Positions 32,420 to 42,525 of a stretch of DNA of 64,000 bases are shown here, in pieces. How positions within the stretch are numbered: position 1 is the first letter of the stretch; each line of letters starts with the position of its first letter. The position numbers and the translations under genes are program-made. Under the pieces are notes generated by a model. It made no database searches, was not told the origin of the DNA, and saw nothing but the letters and a program-made list of their open reading frames with translations. This DNA comes from Glaciecola nitratireducens FR1064 (GTDB lineage: Bacteria > Pseudomonadota > Gammaproteobacteria > Enterobacterales > Alteromonadaceae). The stretch covers positions 2,356,001 through 2,420,000 of the forward strand of contig NC_016041.1 of NCBI RefSeq assembly GCF_000226565.1, in the 5' to 3' direction.

Positions 32420-33583
32420 CTATTCAATACCCATCGCGTATTTCAGTGCTTTATTCTTGATTGGTCCGGCCTTGTTAGCCACTCGAACGCCAAGATTACG
32501 AAGCAATTTCAGAGGCGCCACATCATTACTGAAGGTTTGATAGAACACGTCCATCGCACTCATCATAAGCAAGTTTGGTGTTCGCCTCTTATTTTCGTAA
32601 TCAAGTAGTGCTTCGTGATTAGACTCAGTAATGGGGTTGTTTTTGATCGATTCAACTAACGCTGCAACATCTTTAAAACCAAGATTCACACCTTGTCCCG
32701 CCAATGGATTAATTTGATGTGCCGCGTCTCCGATTAATACCACGTTGTTTCGCGAATATCGGTTAGCGTGCATCCGTCGCAGTGGAAAAGCGGTTTTATC
32801 TACTACCTCGAATTCTCCTAAACTCGGTGGAAACCGAGCTAGAATGTCCTTTTTAATCTCTTGAATACTGGTATTTCGAATATGTTGGCTTGTCGCTGAA
32901 TCCGCATACCAGACTAAGTTAGCGTAACCATCAAACAAAGGGAGGAAAGCAATCGGTCCCTGTGGTGTAAACTGCTGCCATGTTGCAGATTCAAATTCCG
33001 ACATCATTTTTACTAACAAGACATTCGCACGCTGTTCGTATTGCCAACCTGTAATGCCAATATTTGCTTCTTCGCGCAGCTGAGAGTTTCCGCCATCGGC
33101 ACCAATCAGAATGTTAGCGTGAATATGACTACCGTTGTCTAGCGCTATACAACCGTTTGAAGCATTGATATCGACCGCTCTAGCATACACTACTTGAATA
33201 TTATCAGCGTGCTCACCTTCAATCGTCTCCAACAGAGCGAGCTGCAATATTCGGTTTTCAACGAAGTAACCTAAATAATTCTCTCCTATCTGTGAAGCTT
33301 CAAAATGCAGAGGACTGGCGGCGTTTTCCCAAACTGATAGGCGTTGATATTGCTGGCATCGCATGGCCAACACCTTATCCCACACGTTGTATCGTTGCAG
33401 AAGGCGCTGAGTAAAGCGATTCAGGGCAGAGACCCTTAAATCAGGTAAGCTGTCCACGTTGAATGGTTCTGGCTGGCGAGCTTCTATTACAGCTACTTTA
33501 TATCCCAATTCTGACAGGCCAATAGCCATAGCGCCACCAATCATGCCGCCACCAAAAATGCAGTAATCTGCGATTATGTCCAT
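32420..33583 (-). CDS. ubiF: Ubiquinone biosynthesis hydroxylase UbiF
   Basis: FAD monooxygenase of the UbiH/UbiF/VisC group, acting in the ring hydroxylation steps of ubiquinone synthesis. The 387-aa product has the dinucleotide motif FGGGMIGGAMAIGL, the middle GADGGNSQLRE motif, and the C-terminal GDAAHQINPLAGQGVNLGFKD. Its place beside divergent miaB matches E. coli ubiF rather than ubiH or ubiI, which sit elsewhere. Confidence 0.9.
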   Translation of the reverse strand: MDIIADYCIFGGGMIGGAMAIGLSELGYKVAVIEARQPEPFNVDSLPDLRVSALNRFTQRLLQRYNVWDKVLAMRCQQYQRLSVWENAASPLHFEASQIGENYLGYFVENRILQLALLETIEGEHADNIQVVYARAVDINASNGCIALDNGSHIHANILIGADGGNSQLREEANIGITGWQYEQRANVLLVKMMSEFESATWQQFTPQGPIAFLPLFDGYANLVWYADSATSQHIRNTSIQEIKKDILARFPPSLGEFEVVDKTAFPLRRMHANRYSRNNVVLIGDAAHQINPLAGQGVNLGFKDVAALVESIKNNPITESNHEALLDYENKRRTPNLLMMSAMDVFYQTFSNDVAPLKLLRNLGVRVANKAGPIKNKALKYAMGIE

Positions 33584-33776
33584 GCGTTCCCACTCTTTCT
33601 GCCGCTAAATGTGTTCATTCGCTGTCTCTACTCCACTACTTTTATTTAACCTTAATGCTAGTTTGTCATTTATGTGAAGATATGACTTAAAAAATAGACT
33701 GTTCAGCAGCGGACTTCAAAATAGTTGTTAGCTTTTGATTACGTTCTAATGAATAAAGAGTTCACGTTTTAAGTCA

Positions 33777-33820
33777 CCTTCATTGCGGAACCTTTCGTTG
33801 CGAAACCCTTCATTGAGTAA
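33777..33820. repeat. 15-bp imperfect tandem repeat, three copies
   Basis: CCTTCATTGCGGAA, CCTTTCGTTGCGAAA and CCCTTCATTGAGTAA follow one another without gaps. The last copy overlaps the end of the possible small frame on the minus strand. Confidence 0.65.
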
Positions 33821-34007
33821 CAATAGCTAATAAAAAATATGACCTTAAATAAATCTTCAGGGGCTTAGCAAACGCATCAAGATACAACGCTAGCATAATA
33901 TTGATCTCAGTTCCGTCGAGATTCACTTCAGAGCCCCGCTTATTCAACATCCCGATGACGCTGTCTCTGTTACGTTTCATAATATCGTTAATATGCACAT
34001 CCGCCAA
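33810..34007 (-). CDS. Possible small protein or gene remnant (weak)
   Basis: Open frame of 65 codons from TTG 34007, or 56 from ATG 33980, to TGA 33810. The encoded peptide looks protein-like rather than random (NRDSVIGMLNKRG, then DGTEINIMLALYLDAF), with a hydrophobic end. No ribosome binding site is visible at either start. It may be a decayed gene or a real small ORF; I do not recognise it. Confidence 0.25.
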   Translation of the reverse strand: MADVHINDIMKRNRDSVIGMLNKRGSEVNLDGTEINIMLALYLDAFAKPLKIYLRSYFLLAIVTQ

Positions 34008-34299
34008 CTCGACAAAATGATAATTGGGCGATAGTCAAAGCAATGAGCAGTTATTTCTTGCTTAAGTTCTGCTAATTATCTTTATTTGTGCAGAGAATGT
34101 AACGATTAAACAACGATGCTCTGGCAATAAAAAAGAAAAGATAGATGACTGACCGGTTTGCACTAGCGTCTGTCACTGTTTCAGTCTAAAATGGACGGTT
34201 ACACACAATCATTCTTACTAGAATGAATAATCGACACGAACTCGAGAAAATCGTTCGTTCGAACCGTAACGACCTAATAAAAGACGAAATATTGCCACT

Positions 34300-35727
34300 A
34301 TGAACAAGAAGTTATTTATCAAAACCTGGGGCTGTCAGATGAACGAGTATGATTCTGAGAAGATGGCAGATCTCCTTGACTCAACTCATGGCTATACGCT
34401 AGCGGAAGAAGCTGAAGATGCAGATGTTATCTTGCTGAATACCTGCTCAATTCGCGAAAAAGCACAGGAAAAGGTATTTCATCAATTAGGTCGCTGGAAG
34501 AACCTCAAACAAACTAAGCCTGACTTAATCATCGGCGTTGGCGGTTGCGTTGCATCGCAAGAAGGCGCGGAAATAAGAAAACGTGCCCCTTACGTAGATA
34601 TCGTATTTGGGCCACAAACACTGCATCGCTTGCCAGAAATGATTAAGCAAATCAAAGGCGGTGACAAGTCCGTTGTTGATGTTAGCTTTCCTGAAATCGA
34701 AAAATTTGACCGTTTGCCTGAACCTCGTGCAGACGGACCAACAGCTTTCGTATCTATCATGGAAGGTTGTTCAAAATATTGTAGCTTCTGCGTCGTACCG
34801 TATACACGCGGAGAAGAAGTTAGCCGTCCAGTAGACGATGTACTGTTAGAAGTTGCTCAACTTGCGGCGCAAGGCGTGCGAGAAGTTAATTTATTAGGAC
34901 AAAATGTGAATGCGTTTAGAGGACCTCACTACGACGGTAATGTGTGTCGTTTTGCTGAGCTACTTGAACTGGTAGCCTCGATAGATGGTATTGACCGCAT
35001 TCGTTATACAACATCTCATCCTGTTGAATTTACAGATGATATTGTTGAGGCTTACAAACACATTCCTGAGCTTGTCGACCATTTACATTTACCAGTGCAA
35101 AGCGGTGCGGATCGTATTCTTACTCAAATGAAACGTGGTCATACCGCCATTGAGTATAAATCTATTATTCGAAAATTGAAGAAAGTGCGTCCTAACCTTT
35201 GTATGTCTTCTGACTTCATTATCGGATTCCCTGGTGAAACGGATGCCGATTTCCAAGCAACAATGGATCTTATAAGTGCCATCGACTACGACATGAGCTT
35301 CAGCTTCATATATAGCTCACGACCCGGTACGCCAGCAGCGGATATTGTTGACGACGTTACGGAAGCAACTAAAAAGCAGCGACTACAAATATTACAACAG
35401 CGAATTAATCAAAATGCGCACCGTATTGCTCGCCACATGCTAAACACAACTCAACGTATTCTTGTTGAAGGGCCGTCGAAGAAAAGTGTGATGGAATTAA
35501 CCGGCAGAACCGAAAATAATCGAGTCGTTAATTTCGAAGGCTCTCCAGATATGATTGGCGAATTTGTTGACGTTGAAATTACAGAAGTCTACAGTAATTC
35601 ACTGCGTGGCAAAGTTGTGCTGCGTGAAAAAGACATGGGATTGCGTGTTGCAGTATCGCCCCAGAGTATTTTGGCCAAAAAGCCGCAACCTGACAACAAT
35701 GGTGTGACTCAATTCGTTCCTGCGTAA
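34300..35727 (+). CDS. miaB: tRNA-2-methylthio-N6-dimethylallyladenosine synthase MiaB
   Basis: Radical-SAM methylthiotransferase acting on i6A37 of tRNAs reading UNN codons. The 475-aa product has the N-terminal MTTase domain with three cluster cysteines ([25 protein letters not shown]), the radical-SAM motif CSKYCSFC, and a C-terminal TRAM domain. Length equals E. coli MiaB (474). First gene of the miaB-ybeZ-ybeY-ybeX-lnt run. Confidence 0.98.
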   Translation: MNKKLFIKTWGCQMNEYDSEKMADLLDSTHGYTLAEEAEDADVILLNTCSIREKAQEKVFHQLGRWKNLKQTKPDLIIGVGGCVASQEGAEIRKRAPYVDIVFGPQTLHRLPEMIKQIKGGDKSVVDVSFPEIEKFDRLPEPRADGPTAFVSIMEGCSKYCSFCVVPYTRGEEVSRPVDDVLLEVAQLAAQGVREVNLLGQNVNAFRGPHYDGNVCRFAELLELVASIDGIDRIRYTTSHPVEFTDDIVEAYKHIPELVDHLHLPVQSGADRILTQMKRGHTAIEYKSIIRKLKKVRPNLCMSSDFIIGFPGETDADFQATMDLISAIDYDMSFSFIYSSRPGTPAADIVDDVTEATKKQRLQILQQRINQNAHRIARHMLNTTQRILVEGPSKKSVMELTGRTENNRVVNFEGSPDMIGEFVDVEITEVYSNSLRGKVVLREKDMGLRVAVSPQSILAKKPQPDNNGVTQFVPA

Positions 35728-35793
35728 GAAATAGTTCACGTACAATAAACGCAGTTTCAGAATGAGCTAAAGCCCTAAATAGAAGAGATTACA

Positions 35794-36894
35794 TTGACAA
35801 AGTTAGTGAGTAACGAAATCGTATTACAGCCACAAGATAATAAACGTTTATCAAGTCTTTGTGGGCCATTCGACGACAACATAAAGCAAATTGAACGCCG
35901 CTTAGGTGTTGAAATTACCTATCGCTCAAATGAATTCAAAGTACTAGGCGACCAGCAGCAGGCAAATGGCGCTAGCGAGCTCTTGAAATTACTTTATATC
36001 GAGACCCAACCTGTTAAAGGCAGTGTCCCGGTATTAGAGCCTAATCAGGTTCATTTAGCCATCCAAGAGGTAAAATGCTTAGAGCGCGCTGAAGCTGGGG
36101 ATTACGGGAAAGAAGTTCATATAAAAACGAAACGTGGCGTGATTAAACCGCGTAATCCAAGCCAGTCAAAATACGTTTCAAACGTGGTAACTCACGACAT
36201 CACTTTTGGTATAGGTCCTGCTGGAACGGGTAAAACTTATCTTGCGGTTGCCTGCGCTGTTGATGCACTTGAGCGACAGGAAGTAAGGCGTATTTTATTG
36301 ACTCGCCCAGCGGTTGAAGCAGGCGAAAAGCTTGGCTTTTTACCCGGTGACTTGTCCCAGAAGGTAGACCCTTACTTACGCCCTTTGTATGATGCTTTAT
36401 TCGAGATGTTAGGGTTTGAAAAAGTCGAAAAATTGATTGAACGTAACGTAATCGAGGTTGCTCCACTAGCCTACATGCGTGGTAGAACACTCAATGACGC
36501 TTTTATCATCCTTGATGAAGGACAAAATACCAGCGTTGAACAAATGAAAATGTTCTTAACCCGCATTGGTTTTAACTCGCAAGCCGTGATTACCGGCGAT
36601 ATAACGCAAATTGATTTACCCAAAGGGGCAAAATCAGGCTTGCGTCATGCCATAGAAGTATTAAGTGATGTAAACGATATTTCCTTTAATTTCTTTACTG
36701 CACAAGATGTAGTGAGACACCCTGTGGTTGCTCGTATCGTGCAAGCCTACGAAGATTACGAGAGTAAAAAAGAGAGAGAATCACTGGAAAAGCAACGGCT
36801 GAGAGAGGAACAAATAAAAAACTCTAGTCAACATATCGATGAGCAAAACTTAAATCAAACAAGTAAACAGCCTAGTAATGACGATCGAAGTTGA
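35794..36894 (+). CDS. ybeZ: PhoH-like ATPase YbeZ
   Basis: PhoH-family P-loop protein that partners YbeY in rRNA processing. The 366-aa product has Walker [16 protein letters not shown] and Walker [12 protein letters not shown], and a charged, Glu/Lys/Gln-rich C-terminal tail. TTG 35794 is the start, with AGAAGAG upstream. Its last 17 nt overlap the start of ybeY. Confidence 0.96.
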   Translation: MTKLVSNEIVLQPQDNKRLSSLCGPFDDNIKQIERRLGVEITYRSNEFKVLGDQQQANGASELLKLLYIETQPVKGSVPVLEPNQVHLAIQEVKCLERAEAGDYGKEVHIKTKRGVIKPRNPSQSKYVSNVVTHDITFGIGPAGTGKTYLAVACAVDALERQEVRRILLTRPAVEAGEKLGFLPGDLSQKVDPYLRPLYDALFEMLGFEKVEKLIERNVIEVAPLAYMRGRTLNDAFIILDEGQNTSVEQMKMFLTRIGFNSQAVITGDITQIDLPKGAKSGLRHAIEVLSDVNDISFNFFTAQDVVRHPVVARIVQAYEDYESKKERESLEKQRLREEQIKNSSQHIDEQNLNQTSKQPSNDDRS

Positions 36895-37468
36895 TTTACA
36901 AAACGTGATTGAGCAAGATACGCTCAATCACGTGTTACCGACAGCAACGCAAATTGAAAAATGGCTGAACACGACTATCGAAATGCTTCGTTCACCCAGC
37001 CCTGCGCTATGTATCGCTGCATCAACTGCACGCTCCACTCCCTTCGTATCCTCTGAAAAGACCTCGAACGATGATTCTGAGCTCAGTAGCGCAGATATCG
37101 AAACTATGCATCAAGAGATATTTGAAGTGACGCTGCGCATAGTAGACCTTGTCGAATCACGCCAGCTTAACTCAGACTATAGAAACAAAGATAAACCAAC
37201 AAATGTGTTATCCTTTCCCTTTGAAGCACCCGAGCATATTGAGATGCCATTTTTAGGCGACTTAGTTGTGTGCGCCGCTGTTGTTGAGCAAGAAGCGAAA
37301 GAGCAAGACAAGCAGGTGACGAACCATTGGGCGCATCTGTGCGTGCACGGGCTATTGCATTTGTTAGGTTATGACCATATAGACGAAAAAGAAGCGCAAG
37401 AAATGGAAGGTCTTGAAACCGCTATACTTGCAAAATTAAACATTGACGATCCCTACCAAGATCATTAA
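36878..37468 (+). CDS. ybeY: Endoribonuclease YbeY, with an extra insertion
   Basis: Zinc-dependent RNase needed for 16S rRNA 3' end maturation and ribosome quality control. The metal motif [15 protein letters not shown] (H3xH5xH) is intact near residue 150. At 196 aa the protein is about 40 residues longer than E. coli YbeY (155); the extra material is a Ser/Thr-rich segment at about residues 38-80, between the first helix and the VTLRIVD strand. The start is ATG 36878, inside ybeZ. A 12-bp perfect inverted repeat covers codons 9-19. Confidence 0.95.
   Translation: MTIEVDLQNVIEQDTLNHVLPTATQIEKWLNTTIEMLRSPSPALCIAASTARSTPFVSSEKTSNDDSELSSADIETMHQEIFEVTLRIVDLVESRQLNSDYRNKDKPTNVLSFPFEAPEHIEMPFLGDLVVCAAVVEQEAKEQDKQVTNHWAHLCVHGLLHLLGYDHIDEKEAQEMEGLETAILAKLNIDDPYQDH
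36903..36933 (+). repeat. 12-bp perfect inverted repeat at the start of ybeY
   Basis: ACGTGATTGAGC (36903-36914) and GCTCAATCACGT (36922-36933) with a 7-nt loop AAGATAC. It lies inside the coding region just past the ybeZ-ybeY overlap. No T-run follows. Confidence 0.85.
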
Positions 37469-37501
37469 ATATACCGTTATTAGGAAATAGATAAAAATAT
37501 C

Positions 37502-38362
37502 ATGAGCGACGACAACCCCCACTCTACCAGCGGTTCCTCAAATAAAAACTGGCTTGATCGCTTAGCCGGATCTTTTAAGGGCGAACCGAGAAACAGAGAA
37601 GAACTTTCTGAAGTCATTTCAGATGCCGAGCAGCGTGACGTAATTGATCCTCAAACAAAAGAGATGATAGAAGGCGTAATGACTGTAAGCGAAATTCGTG
37701 TCAGGGAAATTATGATCCCCAGAGCACAAATGGTCACCATCGACATTGAACAAGGTGTTGAACAGTTTCTGCCTATTATGCTCGACCACGCTCACTCCCG
37801 TTACCCAGTTATTTCCGAAGACAAAGACCATATTGAAGGGATCTTGCTCGCTAAAGATTTAATACCGTATGCGTTCTTGCCAAACAAAGAATTCAAGCTA
37901 AAAGAAGTACTGCGCGAAGCTATCATCGTTCCAGAAAGTAAGCGTGTTGACGTATTACTAAAAGAGTTTCGTCAACAGCGCTACCATATGGCGATTGTTG
38001 TGGATGAATACGGCGGCGTTTCCGGTTTAGTTACCATTGAAGACATCTTGGAGCTCATTGTTGGCGAAATCGAAGATGAGTATGATGATGAAATCAAGGA
38101 AACGGATGAAATTCGTCCGCTTAATAAACATACTTATTCGGTGAAAGCATTAACGTCTGTCGAAGACTTTAATCGATTTTTTGAAAGCAATTTAAATGAA
38201 GAAGAATCCGATACTATTGGTGGCGTCGTGCTGCGTGCATTTGGTCACATGCCAGACACTGATGACGAAATTACGATAGAAAATATGAAGTTTAAGGTCA
38301 CTAGTTCAGATAAGCGTCGTATTGTGCAGCTAAAAATTACGCTGCTTGATTCAGAGGACTAG
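37502..38362 (+). CDS. ybeX: CorC/YbeX family CBS-domain protein
   Basis: A 286-aa cytosolic protein with two CBS domains (about residues 65-185; [41 protein letters not shown]) and a C-terminal CorC_HlyC domain (about 200-285). It is linked to magnesium/cobalt efflux and, through its operon, to ribosome and envelope functions. It follows ybeY by about 30 bp. Confidence 0.95.
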   Translation: MSDDNPHSTSGSSNKNWLDRLAGSFKGEPRNREELSEVISDAEQRDVIDPQTKEMIEGVMTVSEIRVREIMIPRAQMVTIDIEQGVEQFLPIMLDHAHSRYPVISEDKDHIEGILLAKDLIPYAFLPNKEFKLKEVLREAIIVPESKRVDVLLKEFRQQRYHMAIVVDEYGGVSGLVTIEDILELIVGEIEDEYDDEIKETDEIRPLNKHTYSVKALTSVEDFNRFFESNLNEEESDTIGGVVLRAFGHMPDTDDEITIENMKFKVTSSDKRRIVQLKITLLDSED

Positions 38363-38389
38363 GCGCTGAATATTTGGATAAAGGGCTTT

Positions 38390-39898
38390 TTGCTGTTCAT
38401 TTTAGGGGCGAGTTTAACCTTCGCTTTTGCTCCATTTAAGGCTTGGTGGCTGCCATTTATCGTCCTTCCGCTATGGTTTTTTGTTCAGTCTCAACAGACC
38501 AAGGATAGTTTTAAAACAGCTTGGTTTTTTAGCTTCGGCTACTTTGCTGCAGGTATTAGTTGGATACATGTCAGCATATCTGTGCACGGTGGTGTTCCTT
38601 TAATTGCCTCTATAGGCATGATGTCGGTCCTATGCGCTTATCTGGCTCTATTCCCTGCATTCGCAATGTGGCTAACAAATCGTTTTTTTGATAAACAGTT
38701 TTGGCCACTGACCCTACCACTACTTTGGTTAGTCCTAGAGTTTGCTCGAGCACACTTTATGACCGGATTTCCCTGGTTGTCTATCGGTTATAGTCAATTA
38801 CATGGTCCATTGAGTGGGTGGATCCCGCTGATAGGTGAAATTGGTGTTAGCGCAATCCTAATTCTAATCACCGTCAATCTAGGGCTGATGCTGAATCAAT
38901 TTCAAACGTCTAAAAGAGTGGCGAGCAATCAACTCCAAGCCGTATTTGTAGGCCTCATTCTATGTGTATCTGGTGTAGTCTTAGACAAAGTCGACTGGAC
39001 TCAAGAGAGTGGTCAAGTAAAGCGCGTCACTATGGTTCAAGGCAATATTGAACAAACTATTCGTTGGGTTCCAGAGCAAGATCGCCCAACTATGCAGAAA
39101 TACTGGAATTTAAGCAGTGAACACTGGGATTCTGACCTCATAATTTGGCCAGAAGCAGCCATTCCTAAACTTGAGATAGCGGCAACTGACTATCTTGAGC
39201 TGCTCGATAAAAAAGCGACAGAAACAAATACAGCGCTCATTACAGGTATTGTTGACGTAAATTATAATACTGAAAAAATTTATAATAATTTACTGAGCTT
39301 AGGCAATGATGAGCTAAACAAAAATACGATACCCTACCAGTACGGGCATAAAAACCGTTTTGCCAAACATCATTTATTGCCCATTGGTGAGTTTGTTCCC
39401 TTTGAATCCATATTGAGAAAACTCGCGCCAATATTCGACTTACCCATGTCCTCATTTACAAGAGGTAGCTACGTGCAGCCGAACTTGTTAGCAAATGGAA
39501 TGACGCTCACACCTGCTATCTGTTTTGAAATAGCATTTCCGAGTCAAATAAGCGCAAATCTAACTGATCAAACCGACGCGATTATTACAGTGAGTAATGA
39601 CGCATGGTTTGGCGATTCACATGGGCCGCATCAGCATTTAGAGATAGCTCAAATGCGCGCCAAAGAATTTGGTTTACCCGTGCTGCGCTCAACCAACACA
39701 GGAGTAACAGCATTTGTTGACCATAGAGGGGAGATTACAGCCTTAGCTCCTCAGTTTGAAGATACTGTCCTAAGCGAAAACGTTTTGCTCGTTACTGGAA
39801 AAACACCTTACAGACAGCTAGGTAACTTGCCGGTCTATATTTTCTTTCTGATTTTATTTGCAGTTGGTGTCGTTCTGTCGCACAGGAAAATAAAATAG
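38390..39898 (+). CDS. lnt: Apolipoprotein N-acyltransferase
   Basis: Adds the third acyl chain to outer-membrane lipoproteins, in the inner membrane. The 502-aa product has about seven membrane helices, then a nitrilase-type periplasmic domain with catalytic Glu255 (WPEAAIP), Lys326 (FAKHHLLPIGEF) and Cys378 (PAICFEIAFP), and a last helix. The start is unsure: TTG 38390 begins inside the first hydrophobic stretch, and upstream in-frame CTG or ATT codons after the ybeX stop would add up to eight residues, nearer a GAGG site. LolB, which handles Lnt products, is also in this window. Confidence 0.95.
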   Translation: MLFILGASLTFAFAPFKAWWLPFIVLPLWFFVQSQQTKDSFKTAWFFSFGYFAAGISWIHVSISVHGGVPLIASIGMMSVLCAYLALFPAFAMWLTNRFFDKQFWPLTLPLLWLVLEFARAHFMTGFPWLSIGYSQLHGPLSGWIPLIGEIGVSAILILITVNLGLMLNQFQTSKRVASNQLQAVFVGLILCVSGVVLDKVDWTQESGQVKRVTMVQGNIEQTIRWVPEQDRPTMQKYWNLSSEHWDSDLIIWPEAAIPKLEIAATDYLELLDKKATETNTALITGIVDVNYNTEKIYNNLLSLGNDELNKNTIPYQYGHKNRFAKHHLLPIGEFVPFESILRKLAPIFDLPMSSFTRGSYVQPNLLANGMTLTPAICFEIAFPSQISANLTDQTDAIITVSNDAWFGDSHGPHQHLEIAQMRAKEFGLPVLRSTNTGVTAFVDHRGEITALAPQFEDTVLSENVLLVTGKTPYRQLGNLPVYIFFLILFAVGVVLSHRKIK

Positions 39899-40100
39899 AG
39901 TCTTATTTTGAATAAATAGGCCACACGCTATTTTCCAAAAAATTAGCTGCTGTAGTAATGTGATTTTGCCCTATTCAAAAAGAATCAATCACCGTTAAGC
40001 AGATCAAACCACTGCGCCAACATTAGCGGGTATACTGCACAAATAATAAGAAATACGTCTTACCATGAATAAGGTGAAGCGTTAAAAGAGGTAAACGTTT

Positions 40101-41759
40101 TTGCAAATTTTCAATACCATAAACAAAAGCAATCTGCGTGGCGATATTCTTGGTGGAGTCACCGCCGCTATTGTCTCTTTGCCACTGGCATTAACGTTTG
40201 GGGTTGCTTCAGGTGCAGGAGCAGAAGCGGGTTTATATGGCGCGATTATTATCGGCTTGTTTGCGGCATTGTTCGGCGGCACTCCTACTCTAATTTCTGA
40301 ACCAACCGGGCCTATGACAGTTATCATGGCGGCTGTGGTTACCACACTGGTGGCCAATAATCCTGACAATGGTTTGGCCATGGCATTCACCGTAGTCATG
40401 ATTGCAGGTTTAACCCAAATTATTTTCGGTATCATGAAACTCGGCAAATATATCACCATGATGCCTTATAGTGTTATCAGTGGCTTTATGTCTGGCATCG
40501 GCTGTATTTTGATAGTCATGCAGCTTGCCCCCGCTTTAGGCTCTGCAGCGCCCGCCGGTGGGGTAATAGGCACCCTAACATCACTGCCCGACATTGTTAA
40601 AGATATCAGCTTTATCGAATTTGGCATGGCACTCGCCACCATCGCCATCTTATATGTAACGCCCAAAAAACTTAAAAATATTGTCCCTCCACAGCTTATC
40701 GCGCTCATTATGATATCCCTTGTGTCAGTTCTATTCTTCCAAACAATTGATATCAGGCGAATTGGCGAAATAAACGTCACACTACCTTCCATTGTGTTAC
40801 CAGAATTTACTCCAGACCAGATCAGAATCATGATCCTTGATGGCATCGTTCTTGGCATGCTTGGATGCATTGACTCGATGTTAACGTCGGTCATCGCAGA
40901 CAATCTTACAAGAAGCGAACACAAATCAGATAAAGAGCTAATTGGTCAAGGCATCGGTAACATGATGTCGGGTTTGTTCGGCGGTTTACCAGGTGCAGGG
41001 GCGACCATGGGAACCGTTGTAAATATTCAGGCAGGAGCCAAAACGGCGCTCTCTGGGCTAATCCGTGTATTGGTTCTAGTCCTCGCTGTTTTCGGGGCCT
41101 CTAATCTGATCTCGGTGATCCCAATAGCTGTGTTGGCAGGTATAGCGGTGAAAGTCGGTATAGACATACTTGATTGGAGCTTCATTAAGCGCGCTCACAG
41201 AGTTTCTAAGCAATCATCCTTAATTATGTATGCGGTATTATTGCTGACAGTATTTGTTGACCTTGTCGTAGCTGTAGGCATCGGTGTCTTTATTGCCAAC
41301 ATAATGACCATCGAAAAACTCAGTGCATCGCAGGAAAAGAATATCAAAGCGATCAGCGACGTTGACGGTCAATTACCACTCAACAGTGAGCAACGACAAT
41401 TACTTAACAAGGCCAATGGCCAAATTTTGTTCTTCTATTTAAGCGGCACTATGATATTCGGTGTTTCAAAAGCATTGTCGCGCGAATTAAGCAGCATGAC
41501 CGAACACCGAGTAATTATTATCGACTTAAGCGATGTATCGTTCCTTGACGATACAATTGCCCTTGCGATAGAGAACTTAATTAAAGATGCTAATCAACTA
41601 GAAAAACATATTCTTATGTTAGTGAAAAAAGGCAGTTCAAAGAAGAAGCTTCAAAAGATGGGGTTTTCTGACATTTTACCATCCGATGCATATGTCAGTA
41701 ATCGGACAGAAGCACTGACCAAGGCAACGGAGTGGTTGAACGCTCAGGAACTAGCCTAA
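40101..41759 (+). CDS. SulP family anion transporter with STAS domain
   Basis: A 552-aa inner-membrane carrier. The transmembrane part (about residues 15-410, roughly 12-14 helices) has the SulP signatures VTAAIVSLPLALTFGVASGAG and GLFGGLPGAGATMGTVVN, and the C-terminal STAS domain starts near 430 (ILFFYLSGTMIFG, IIIDLSDVSFLDDTIA). Relatives include BicA-type bicarbonate and sulfate transporters; substrate cannot be read from sequence. TTG 40101 is the start, with AAGAGG upstream. Confidence 0.9.
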   Translation: MQIFNTINKSNLRGDILGGVTAAIVSLPLALTFGVASGAGAEAGLYGAIIIGLFAALFGGTPTLISEPTGPMTVIMAAVVTTLVANNPDNGLAMAFTVVMIAGLTQIIFGIMKLGKYITMMPYSVISGFMSGIGCILIVMQLAPALGSAAPAGGVIGTLTSLPDIVKDISFIEFGMALATIAILYVTPKKLKNIVPPQLIALIMISLVSVLFFQTIDIRRIGEINVTLPSIVLPEFTPDQIRIMILDGIVLGMLGCIDSMLTSVIADNLTRSEHKSDKELIGQGIGNMMSGLFGGLPGAGATMGTVVNIQAGAKTALSGLIRVLVLVLAVFGASNLISVIPIAVLAGIAVKVGIDILDWSFIKRAHRVSKQSSLIMYAVLLLTVFVDLVVAVGIGVFIANIMTIEKLSASQEKNIKAISDVDGQLPLNSEQRQLLNKANGQILFFYLSGTMIFGVSKALSRELSSMTEHRVIIIDLSDVSFLDDTIALAIENLIKDANQLEKHILMLVKKGSSKKKLQKMGFSDILPSDAYVSNRTEALTKATEWLNAQELA

Positions 41760-41831
41760 GCGCTGTTCGGATATAGTCTTGGTGACAGCATGGGGATGGG
41801 GGATGGCTGCGGCTATGACTCTCGCTTTAGT

Positions 41832-42308
41832 TTAAATATACTCTACTTCAATGATTTCAAACTCAACGCTACCCGCTGGTGTTTGGATATTAACAACATC
41901 ATCAACCACTTTACCGACCAAGCCTCGCGCAATCGGTGAATTGACCGAAATAAGAAGTTTCTTAATATCTGATTCATCATCACCCACAATTTTATAGGTA
42001 ATTTCTTCCTCTGTTTTGCAATTCATCACGGTCACTGTTGTGCCAAATATCACTTTGCCAGTGTTTGGTATTTTCGTTACATCAATAATTTGTGCGTTTG
42101 ACAATTTACCTTCAATGTCTTGAATACGGCCTTCACAAAAACTTTGTTGCTCACGCGCTGCATGGTACTCCGCGTTTTCCTTTAAATCACCGTGCTCACG
42201 CGCAGTCGCAATTGACTTAATGATCTCTGGGCGTTTTACTGTCTTCAATTCAAGCAATTCTTTTTGCAGCATTTTTGCGCCATGCGCAGTCATTGGATAT
42301 GTAGTCAT
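41832..42308 (-). CDS. greA: Transcription elongation factor GreA
   Basis: Rescues backtracked RNA polymerase. The 158-aa product has the N-terminal coiled coil with [18 protein letters not shown] (including the acidic tip residues) and the FKBP-like C-terminal domain. Last gene of the minus-strand dapB-carA-carB-greA series, but separated from carB by a terminator and a 217-bp gap, so it should have its own promoter. Confidence 0.97.
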   Translation of the reverse strand: MTTYPMTAHGAKMLQKELLELKTVKRPEIIKSIATAREHGDLKENAEYHAAREQQSFCEGRIQDIEGKLSNAQIIDVTKIPNTGKVIFGTTVTVMNCKTEEEITYKIVGDDESDIKKLLISVNSPIARGLVGKVVDDVVNIQTPAGSVEFEIIEVEYI

Positions 42309-42411
42309 GTATCTACTCTTTATTTTTTTGTCGTATCTAAAACGGAATTGGTGCCATTAATATTCATTAGACAAAGCGTTCCAAAGAACATTTCACCGAT
42401 CCATACTAGGC

Positions 42412-42437
42412 AAAAATGCGCCAATCACGGCGCATTT
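42412..42437 (-). terminator. Rho-independent terminator of carB
   Basis: AAATGCGCC (42414-42422) pairs with GGCGCATTT (42429-42437); on the minus strand the hairpin runs into TTTTTG. Confidence 0.88.
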
Positions 42438-42525
42438 CATATTCAATCAATAAATTGATTATATACTATTTTTGAAATGGCTAAAGCCCGTTAACAGACT
42501 TCAGCGCAATATTCATCAAGTTTAC

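Larger units (their letters stand above)
33584..34299. other. Long divergent spacer ubiF/miaB
   Basis: A 716-bp gap, the longest in the window. It holds a triple 15-bp repeat (33777-33820) and a weak minus-strand frame (33810-34007). Promoters for ubiF and miaB should lie here, but no consensus pair stands out. No tRNA or strong hairpin seen. In E. coli the metT tRNA operon lies close to ubiF/miaB; here it is about 2 kb away, beyond the symporter. Confidence 0.55.

Noticed and set aside
41760-41831. A terminator between convergent sulP and greA
   Set aside because: The gap is G-rich with no stem followed by a T-run on either strand; I could not support a terminator.
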